Source: Pogona vitticeps
Lineage: Eukaryota > Chordata > Lepidosauria > Squamata > Agamidae
Length of the DNA: 64,000 nt
NCBI RefSeq assembly: GCF_051106095.1
Contig: NC_135783.1
Coordinates: 204,086,472-204,150,471, forward strand
Direction: 5' to 3'
Made by a program: the position numbers and the translations under genes
The notes under the pieces: model-generated
What the model saw: the letters and a program-made list of their open reading frames with translations, nothing else
Database searches by the model: none
What the model was told of the DNA's origin: nothing
Part shown: positions 21,918 to 31,204 of the stretch, piece after piece
Position numbering within the stretch: position 1 is the stretch's first letter
Layout of the letters: every line of letters starts with the position of its first letter

Positions 21918-24900
21918 TGACAAGCAAGCCCACTTACTGGATGGTAGGACGTCACGGTAGAAAGGATGCCAGGACAGCTCTGTTAAAACCAGCGTCACTC
22001 TGTGTTCTGACATCCAAACGGTAGTGCCCGATAAAGGTCAATGGAGTAGACCATGTGGCCACACAGCAGATGTGAGGGAGTTCAATCTCACGCTGGAAGG
22101 GAGTGGACGTTGACAGCACTCTGGTGGAATGTGCCGTAAAGTGTGCAGGAGGTGATTTGTCTGATAACTTGTACGCCAATGATATAGTTTGGACAATCCA
22201 TCTAGAAATAGATTGTGGAGAAGCTGGTGCTCCTTTGTGAGGACTGTGAAAACATAGAAAAAGTCTATGTGATTTCCTGAAAGGCTTGGTCCTGTCAATG
22301 TAGATGGCAAGAGAGTGTCATATGTCAAGTGAATGGAGCATACGCTCGAGAGGTGTTGATGGCGACTGAAAGAGTGTTGGTAGGATGATTGGTTGATTAA
22401 GGTGAAATTCAGATACAACTTTGGGTAAGAAGTAAACATCAAAATGCAATGTGACTTTATCCAGATGGAACTGGAGGAAGCGTGGATCGGACCGGAGGGC
22501 CGCGAGTTCAGTAGCTCATTTAGCTGATGTTATTGCTACAAGAAAGGAAGTTTTCAATGATAATATGTAATTTGAGATTGCATGTAGCCATAGGTTCAAA
22601 GGGTGGACACATAAGTATATCAAAGACAAGCTGTAAAGACCATTGAGGGATAATACATTGGCGTGGAGGACGAATATTGTTAAGTCCTTTGAGAAACCTT
22701 TTCACAGTTGGGTGAGAAAAGAGTTTAGCTGATTTAGAATTGGGAGGTTGATGAGCTACAATAGCTGAGATGTAGACTCAAAGTGGAGTAGGATAATCCA
22801 AAATTGAATAGATGAAGGAGAAAGGTAAGTAAAGTTTCAAAGGAGACTGGTGTTGCAGGTAAGTTGTTAGAATCAGTGAAGGAGAGGAATGCATTCCATT
22901 TATTTTCATGTAGCAGCTGGGTCGAGGGCTTTCAAGCTCAATCAAGCACATCCTTTATGGCGGGAGTATCCTCCAGGTTGTCAGATTCAGAGATGGTATG
23001 TCTGGGTGGTAGATCATTCCATTTTCCTGTGTGAGAAGACTAAGGACCAGAGGGAGCCTGAGTTGGTTGACATCGACCTGAGATGGGTGAACCACGGTTG
23101 CATCGGCCACCATGGGGTGAGAAGGATTGCATTGGACTGGAACTGTTGGGAGTCGAATGACAGTCCTTTGTATGAGTGTTATGGGAGGAAACAGATAAAG
23201 TAGGTCCTTGTCCCAATCTATCATGAATGTGTCTCCGATGAAGTTCTTGTCGACACTGGCTCAGGATCAGTAATGTTGGCATTTGGCATTTGCTCGTGAA
23301 GCAAAAATGTCAATGGTAGGAGTGCCCCAATGATCGCACAAGAGATTGAAGATGGAATCGTTTAGAGACCATTCGTGTGTCCTCGATGTCAGGCAACTGA
23401 CATAGTCTGCGAGGGAGCTTTCTTCTGTGGCTATGTGGACTGCTATTGGGAAGTTGTGATGGAGGTAACACCATTCCCAGAGCTCGATGGTGAGGTACAG
23501 AAGGAATAAAGAATGTGTGCCTCCTTGTTTGTTTATCTAGTAAAAGGCAGTAGTGTTGTCTGTGATGAGTTGGACTGCGCGTTCCGTGAGAAGTGGTAGG
23601 AAACTGTGGAAAGCTCTGATAATTGCTAAAAGTTTGAGATGACTGATGTGCAATGATTTTTCCTGATTTGTCCATAAACCATGAATCTTGTGATGCAGAC
23701 AGTGTGCTCCCCAGCCCGATTGGCTGGCATTGGTGGTAATTTGTATCATCGGTTGAAGAGGGGAAAAGGGTCATCCGATGAGTAGATTCAGGAGAAATAT
23801 CCACCAAGTGAGTTGACGTGCCAATTCGGGTGTTACCATTAGACGCACAGATGGGTGGTCTGTCACAGGATTGAATAGGGATAGATACCATGATTGAAGT
23901 GACATCATTTTGAGTCGAGCGTGTTGTATGACTGAGGTTGTCGAGGCCATAAGTCCGAGAAGATGTTGGACATGATGGGCTGATACGGAGGCTAGAAGTC
24001 GGAAGGGTTGAATAGGCTTTTTTAATTTGAAGATTCTGTCTTGTGGAAGGAAGGCTCTGGCCCTGAAGTGGGCCCCGATGTAGGTGGCATTTTGAGAAAG
24101 TTCGAGATATGGTTTTGTGAGATTCACCTTGAGTCCGAGATCTCGAAGTGTGTTGAGAATAAGATGTGTGGCTTTGATGGCATCGTGGTAAGACGTTGGG
24201 ACTACCAGCCAGTTGTCTATGTAAGGAAATATGTTGATACCTTGAAGTCGAAGGTAGGCAGCGACTGGTGCCACGCATTTTGTAAAGGTTCTTGGGTGCT
24301 GTGGAAAGCCCGAAATGAAGAGAGCAAAACTGGTATGTAGTGTTGTCGAATTGGAAGTGAAGAAATTTGTGGTAATGTGGATGAATAGAGACATGGAAAT
24401 ATGTGTCTTGGAGATCGATGACGATGAACCAATCTCCCTGCGAAGAGAGAGGAATGATAATCTAATGTCAACATTATGAAGCGTCGAGGTCGAATACATT
24501 TGTTGAGATTTCTGAGATAGAGGATGGGACGGAGTCCTCCATCCTTTGTGGGTACTGTAAAGTATCTGGAGTAGAAGCCATCATGCAAGTCAGATGAAGG
24601 GACTGTGGTTATGGCTTGTTTTCGAAGAAGAGAAACTTATTGAAGAATTGTAGAATAGGGGGTATTTTAGATTTTTCCAATTAGTGGAGCTTTAAATTCA
24701 ATAAAGCAACCATATTTGATGATAGAAAGGACCCATTGATCACTAGTTATAGACTGCCATGCACGAAAGAATGGTCTTAGTCTGGTTTGAAACGGAATTT
24801 GAGAACAGAAAAAATGTAATGGGAGTTTATGGGTATTGCTTACCCTTCTTTTGAGGCCGGTGAAAGGGCTGGTGGTGCTGTTGTTGCTGGTTCCAAAAGG

Positions 24901-25815
24901 GCGGAGGTGCAGAGGTTGAAGGTCCCTGAAAGGGTTTTTCGGATGATTGGGGTTTATATTGGCGATATGGGTGAAATTGTTGGTATGGTTGTTGGTAGAA
25001 TGACTGTCGTCGGTATTGTGGCCGTTGATATTTGTAGGTCTGTTGGGTTGAGTAGGACCAGGCTGTTTTACATACTTTATGAAGATTTTCCATTACTTCA
25101 TTAGTTTTTTTGGTTGAATAGTCCAGCTCCATCAAATGGCAGATCTATTCTAGATCTGGTATCATCTGAAAGTCCAGCAGATCGAAGCCATGCATGCCGC
25201 CTTAAGGCAATAGAGGTGGCCATGGATTTAGATGCAGCATCTACAGTGTGGCGAGACACAATTCTTTGTTGCTTAGAAAGCATAGAAGCTTCAGTATGGA
25301 TGTTGATGGCTTCTGTTTTAACTGAGTCAGGAGGTGATTCGAGTATAGGTAGAATTTTGTTCCATAGTTGTCTATGGTAAGCTCCCATTGCCACTTGATA
25401 GTTTGCCACTCGCAGTATGAACGAAGTAAGGGAATAGAGTCGTTGGCCAAGTATATCCAGTTTTCTTCCTTCTCTGTTTGTGGGAGCAATGGAAGATTTG
25501 TTACAGGCTCTGGATTGGTTGGATTTGACTATTATTGAGTTTGGAGTATGGTGTTTGGTGAGAAAACCGGTGTTGGGCCCGTGTGTCTTGTAATGGTTTT
25601 TAGTGCATCTGGAAATCTGTAAGGATGAGGGAGGTTTGTCCCAAGATTCTTTGATTAGATCAAGCATGGCCGGAATGAATGTGAGACTGAGAGGAGGTGT
25701 TTATCTGGATTGATATTATCAAAGACCAAGTCTTGTTTAGGTGGTGGCGATTCCTCGATTTCAAGTTGTAAATATTTGGCCATTCTCATAACAAGTTGGG
25801 AGTACAAGGTAAAGT

Positions 25816-26052
25816 ATTTGCGAAGGCTTTCACGACCAGGATCTAATGGTTCTTGTGGGTTTTTCGGGCTCTTTGGCCGTGTTCTGAAGGCTGTTCTTCC
25901 TAACGTTTTGCCAGTCTCTGTGGACAGCATCTTCAGAGGACAGCACAGTGCTGTCCTCTGAAGATGCCGGCTACAGAGACTGGTGAAACATTAGGAAGAA
26001 CAGCCTTCAGAACACAGCCAAAGAGCCCGAAAAACCCACAACAACCACAATG
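25816..26052. mobile_element. Palindromic Penelope-like remnant inserted in the DIRS gag region
   Basis: Flanked by the 9-bp direct repeat AGGTAAAGT (25807-25815 and 26053-26061). The insert starts with the Penelope end GCGAAGGCTTTCACGACCAG. It then shows two inverted arms of about 100 bp: the left arm has TTTTTCGGGCTCTTTGGCC and CTGTGGACAGCATCTTCAGAG, the right arm has CCTCTGAAGATGCCGGC and GCCAAAGAGCCCGAAAAA. The two arms meet at ACAGCACAGTGCTGT, itself a palindrome. It has no coding capacity. The ends match the Penelope family split by the DIRS element, so it postdates that DIRS insertion or its progenitor. Confidence 0.85.
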
Positions 26053-27572
26053 AGGTAAAGTGTTCTGACGGAGACGGTGGGTGGTTCTCAATGACATCGG
26101 AAGTTGATGTTGGTAAGTTTGATGGTGACTCCTGTGATGTGTCCGAGCCTAGGTCTTGAATTGATGAAGATGAGGAGGAGGGAGATAGGTCTCTAGGTCA
26201 ATGATTGTGCAGAAGGAGGCTGGACTGTAGGAGGGCATGTGGAATGCCTCTCTGTATTGGTAGGTGGAGGAAGGGGACCTTTATAAGTAGTGGTGACTTG
26301 TAGTAACGTTTGAGGAAGACTGTTTGGAGCCTTTGGACTGAGAGTATTGTACTGTTGGTAGAGAACATTTTAAAGTTGGTTTGGCTGGGAGAGTAGAATG
26401 GGCTGGTACATAATGTTGAGATCTGTGTCAATGTCGAGGGGGAGATGGAGAAAGTGATGGTGAATATCAAGGTGGATATAGTACGGTATACCAAACCCGT
26501 TTGGGTTCCTCATAATATAGTTGTTCTAGAGTATCTTCAATGATATAAGGGTCGTATTGGTAATCTCTCTCTCTTGTCATCTCGAAACTGGTATCATGAT
26601 GATTGTGGGTAAAAGTAGTACTCCCTATGTGGAGGGTCGTACTGAGGGGGCGAAAGATGCTTTTGTTTCTCTCGGTGTTTTCTCAGAGAGTGATGAGGTG
26701 AATCAGAGCCAGAAAGCTTGATTGAAATTGCCCACCCTGATGATGCAGGGCTTGAATGGGCTGAGGCCTGGCTGGAATGCACATCAGCCCGAGACAGGCC
26801 AACACTCGGCGACAGGCTACCAGTAGAGACTAGAGCTTGGGCTGGAGGTAGAGATGGGTCATCTCTGTCAGATGTAGAGCCTGGAGCATCTCTGGATGAT
26901 TCTTTCATAATGGGAGATGGAAGGGTCGGTTGTGGTGGATCAAGATGAGCTGATTTTGAGGTATTTTTTGGCTTTTTAATATCATTTTGTATTTCTTCTT
27001 TTTTGAAGAGTCTAGGGATCTAGTCGAGGTCTTCGATGTCGATGACTTCGATTTTGATGTGAACTTCAACTTCTCTTTGGAATGGGGAGAAGGAGTCACG
27101 GAGCTGGAAGCAGGCATGGACGGGTTTTGCCACTCTATTTGAGGGTCTGGAGACCGTGTAGACTCCCAACCTGTGGGGTTGAGAGATTTCTCCCAAAGTT
27201 AAGACCTCAGTTTTTGGAGGCAAAGTTTAAGGGGTGGTTTCGTTAACCTCTTTCATGCAGAACAGGAATGTGTAGGATGTTCTTCTCCAAGGCAGAAGAG
27301 ACAGTGTGCCTGTCAGTTAGCGAAATTTTGTTTGAACAGGTAACACACTGCTTCAAAGGCCTGTCCCCCCCCCATAAAGAGTGGGAAGGATAGGAGGGAA
27401 AAACGGTCACGGGGTGGGGGGAGACAAAACATGGGTAAATAAAAACTGGAAAGAACTCACAGGGAAAACGTTGAATAAAGAAAACGATTGTAAAAATGAT
27501 GATAATCCAGAATGCGATTGATTAGAATGCTCTATTTCTCCAAAACAGGTCTGATCAACATGGCAGAAAAAA

Positions 27573-27730
27573 GGAACTGAGGGGACTTAGGATGAGTGGA
27601 GCATGCGTTCCATGGGGGAACATCCCACTAATCATGTATTTTTAAGCTCTAGAAACTTCCGAGATGTTCAGCACAGACACAGAACAAGCCAACTGTGTGC
27701 ATTCACAGAGGCCACGAGGAAGAACACCTG
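27573..27730. repeat. DIRS inverted terminal repeat, right
   Basis: Inverted partner of 21580-21755. To its right the sequence resumes the Penelope-like element (GTCCTCTGAAGATGCCAGC at about 27842), which supports a simple insertion. Confidence 0.85.
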
Positions 27731-27949
27731 ATCACAATAATCACCCAATCTCCTGAAAAGAACAAAAAGCTAATCCCACAGCTACAAATACTGTACTCAA
27801 CCATCCCACACACTACCCCAGAACACAGAGTTCTAACTCCTGTCCTCTGAAGATGCCAGCCACAGAGACTGCTGAAAAGCTAGGAATAAAAACCTCCAGA
27901 ACATGGCCAAACAGCCCGAAAAATGCAAGTTAAATTGAGAAGTATAGTA

Positions 27950-28363
27950 CAGTGGTGCCCCGCATAGCAATGTTAATCCATTCTAGGATTAATGTCACTA
28001 TCCGGAAACATGGCTAAACGGAAAGAAAAACCCCATAGGAACACATTAAACTCCGTTTAATGCGTTCCTATGGGGCCCAAACTCACTGGTAAGCGAAGAT
28101 TCCCCATCTGGCCGCCATTTTCGCCGCCTTGGTAAGTGGGGGCAGGGCGCAAAAACGCTGTGGGCGGCCATTTTCTGCACCTGGTGGCCATTTTGGAACG
28201 GCCGATCAGCTGTTTTTAGAACATCGCAATGTGAAGATCGGCACCGCAAAGCGATGTTTTGCCACCTAAAACATTGCAATGCAATCGCATTAGCGATCGC
28301 AAAAAAAGTGTCGCTATGCGGATTCGTTGTTAAACGGTGCGCTCGTTATGCGAGGCACCTCTG
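27950..28363. mobile_element. Tc1/mariner-type MITE with TA target duplication
   Basis: Starts CAGTGGTGCCCCGCATAGC after a TA (27948-27949) and ends TATGCGAGGCACCTCTG before a TA (28364-28365). The two halves are broadly complementary (AACGGAAAG... and GTTAAACGG...). It has no coding capacity. It is the same general type as the 12067-12491 element but a different subfamily in its interior. Confidence 0.85.
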
Positions 28364-30430
28364 TATATGGAGTACTATTTGTTGAAATAAAGTTATAGAG
28401 GCTGAAATCCTACTGATTCGTTACACATACAGAAGGAAACAGTGTAATATTTAGTCACTTCCATCTGGCAATTAATGAGTCTCCCTGGGAATCTCAAGTG
28501 AATGCTAAGATTCCCTGAGATGAGTCCTTACATTCTGTATAGAAGCAGCTGAATGATACACCTTTTGTCTTTCATATGCAGAACAAAGCAACAGGATCTC
28601 ATCCAGAAGCTATTTGGTTATGCTCAAAATATAAGAATCACCTTGTGAAATAGTGTTTTTGGCACCATGTCAGCAGAGCAGATTTTTTAAATTGAAGAGC
28701 CTCAAAGGAAAATAACTCAGCAGATGAAATCCTGTATTTGTAACTATGCCTACGGAAGTGTGATGATGTCACCAGCAGGGAGCTATTTTCAGTAATTAAA
28801 ATTTCCTACTTTTGTTCCCTTCTAATTCCTTTCATCCTGTGGAAGCTTTGGGAACTGCAGAATGAAAGCAGGATGCCTACCCTGTCATCATCATATGTCT
28901 AATGTTACCCCAACACAAAGTTATCTGAGAAGCTGAGAATACATATATACAATCACACAACCGTGAAGATAGAAGCAAAGTACAACAACAGGTATTTCAA
29001 ATATTTTTGTTTTGCACTTTAAATGATGATCTGCACATGCTATTTCTTTCTTAGGACTTATCAACACAGGCTAATTGGAGTAGGCTAAATAGGGTTGCCA
29101 TAGGTCACAGAGAGATCTAGTATGCCATTTGGTGTGATCATTGCACCCAAATGGCGCATACACCTCAAGCAACCCAATTTGGTCCAGCTTCTTCTGCTGT
29201 CTATTTCCCATGTTGTGAAGTGGCTTAGTATCGCAAGCCCTTCATGATACTGGCAAATAAACTTCCTCTGCTCTAATACAGTCTAAATATTTTTGTAACT
29301 CCCTCTGTCCCTACAAGAAGCAGAAATGTTTAATGTGCCAATATTCTGAAGTAGCTATCTTTTAAAGGCACTTCACAATATAGGAAATTCAAAGACGAAG
29401 GCTCTCAGCACTTTTTCAGCACTGGAAACAAACCAAGATTCTACCCACACCAAAAAAAGTAGAAGCCCCTGATAGTAAGGTGCAGATAGAAACACTCTTG
29501 AGATGGGCTGGCTTTCTCCAGCAATTAAATTGTGTGGTCGATATCAAAAGGAATGAATCAGCTTGTCCCCACTGGGGACAAAACAGCGAGTTCAACACCT
29601 GTCTATTTCATTCCTGGTCTCCCAGTGGAAAGTAAGGCTACCATCCTCACCCCACATTGTCTGTACCTGCAGAATACAAAAAGCAGGTCACAGTCCACCA
29701 AGTCACTATCTAGATGTTATCCTGGCTTCCCAAGTTCCTCATTATCTAGGGAAATTGCACTGAATGAAAATCATACAGCTCTGCAGCAACTGTCACTTAC
29801 ATCTTGGGTTAAATGCTTCCCTACACAAGTGGGGAGTGGCGAGTTTGTGGCAAGCAGGGCTCCTCTTGTAGAGGCTTTCCTGTCCTTCCTAAGAGGCGGC
29901 AGCAAGAAGTTTGAACAGCCTTCTTCTTTACTCCATCTGTTGAAAGAAGAGAAGATGGGAGAGGCTGGTGAGGGAGCTGTCCAACACTTTCCCTGCTTCC
30001 CATCAAGGCCACCTCAGGTCTCTTCAGCCACCACTACCCTGACCTGAGAGGGAAGGCAGAAGAACCTGCCAGGTTAAGGCAAAAACAGCATCTTTCTCTA
30101 TAGCCAAGGTCGTATTATTCATAAGGCGGACTAGGCTGAAGCCTAGGGTCTAGGAGGCCTGTCAATTTTTATTTTTATATTTATTTGCTAAGGCACCTGA
30201 GGGTTCCAATGGTTAAAGGCACTTTGTACTCTGCACTGTAGCAATCCTGCATATACATATTTATCCATACACTGTCTATACTCTGATATAGACACTATCT
30301 ATCTAATTATTTCTATACACTATTTTAATCCTCGCACAATAAAAATGTAAAAGAAATTCTGAATAGAACTTTTCGGGAGACTGTCAAAACGGATCTAGGG
30401 CTATGGTACCAGCCCTACCGGAGTCGGGCT
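28364..30430 (-). other. Probable PHOSPHO2 intron, no gene recognised
   Basis: Ordinary AT-rich DNA. The largest frame (29532-30047 plus) has no motif and no splice context that would favour coding. A stretch at 30120-30345 with TAGGCTGAAGCCTAGGG looks repeat-like but is unassigned. Confidence 0.5.
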
Positions 30431-31034
30431 GTCAGCTGTGGTGAGGTGAAAGACTGAAGTGCCAGAAGGTCTTAGGGGCCCTGTCTCTAACCCGCCAGAC
30501 CCTCCCCCCCCCCCAGGGAGCAGGCCGGTCCCGAGGGCCCTTTTTATATTCTTAGCAGGAAGGAAATTCATGAAGACCCGACGAGGTCCCACCGGAACGC
30601 GCGAGGTCTCCGAGGTGGGTCGCGAAGGCACAGCACCACCAGAGAGGATCGGGGCGCGTCTGAAGCTTCCCTCACGTGTCTGTCGAGCGCCCGGTCTCTC
30701 GTCCATACCGGCAGACAGGAAAGGGCAGGAACGGCTAGGCTCCGGCGGGGCCCTTTCGGTCGCCAGAGGGCGAGTCGGTGGTTGCCAAGAGCAAGACCCT
30801 TCCGGGACTCGCGGGAAAGGGAGCCGGCGGGCCTGAGCCCTCCTGGAAGCAGCCAGCCAGCCAGCCGGCGCCCCCGGGAAAGGGGGAGGCCCGGCGGCCT
30901 CGAAAGCTTCGGTTGGAGAAGATGGCCTTCCGGTGCCCCTAAAGCCGATCAGGGGGCGCGGGGCGGGGAGCAGGCCGGCCACACACCCCCCCCCCCACAA
31001 CCCCTTTCCCTTCCGGCCACTCGGCCAGACTCAC

Positions 31035-31140
31035 CTGCAACGTCTTCTCCCGGCCGGGTCACGTGGGCACCTCCCCAACTCTCGCGCGCTCCCCGTCGCG
31101 TGGCTTCCCCCTCCTCCTCCTCCTCCCCGTGCCGCCGCTC
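31035..31140 (-). other. Candidate non-coding exon 1 of PHOSPHO2
   Basis: The 3' border is the donor GCAG|GTGAGT on the minus strand (exon ends at 31035). The right border is a guess, since no start site can be read. It is needed because the PHOSPHO2 coding exon is preceded immediately by a splice acceptor. Confidence 0.45.
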
Positions 31141-31144
31141 GCCC

Positions 31145-31157
31145 GTTGCTTGGCAAC
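31145..31157. promoter_or_regulatory. RFX-type X-box
   Basis: GTTGCTTGGCAAC is an imperfect palindrome matching the RFX X-box pattern GTNRCC-N(0-3)-RGYAAC except for the last base of the left half. It is 47 bp upstream of the CFAP210 ATG. RFX2/RFX3 sites close to the start are typical of motile-cilium genes (established knowledge), which fits the product. Confidence 0.7.
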
Positions 31158-31204
31158 CGGCAAACGCCGCCGCTGGCTCCGGGCGCCGCTTCGCCCTCGC
31201 CGCT

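Larger units (their letters stand above)
21580..27730 (-). mobile_element. DIRS-type tyrosine-recombinase retrotransposon (fossil), nested in a Penelope-like element
   Basis: About 6.15 kb, bounded by inverted terminal repeats of roughly 160-175 bp (21580-21755 and 27573-27730). It is read on the minus strand. Order: gag-like region (about 27.2-24.8 kb), DIRS-type reverse transcriptase (about 24.6-23.8 kb, with FTKCVAPVAAYLRLQGI and FPYIDNWLV), RNase H (about 23.75-23.5 kb, with ASQSGWGAHC and TDNTTAFY) and a tyrosine recombinase end (about 22.5-22.0 kb, with AHSTR and the ATWS...TFIGHYRLDV region). An internal complementary region at 21827-21917 joins an inverted copy of one element end to a copy of the other, as DIRS circle-junction replication predicts (family knowledge). 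It is broken in several places and moderately old, judging by visible divergence of the terminal repeats. Confidence 0.9.
19459..27923 (+). mobile_element. Penelope-like element, interrupted by a DIRS element
   Basis: Starts at TATTCTCGAAGGCTTTCATGG (19459; a stub of the same end is at 17110-17273) and ends near GGCCAAACAGCCCGAAAAA (27923). Readable pieces include ADKGNTKVMM, LYGLPKIHKD and the Penelope reverse transcriptase core TDGVAMGSPLSPAIANFYME followed by FQYMDDTFAIW at about 20440-20560. A GIY-YIG endonuclease block, GVYRIPCSCGQVHIG with TRIKEHERY, lies at 21120-21215. This RT plus GIY-YIG pairing defines Penelope-like retroelements (family knowledge). The coding region carries several breaks and is not functional. 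The 3' end (27731-27923) is separated from the body by the DIRS insertion. It lies in what should be the PHOSPHO2 5' intron. Confidence 0.88.

Noticed and set aside
29532-30047. 171-codon plus-strand frame
   Set aside because: No recognisable motif, no splice context and ordinary composition.
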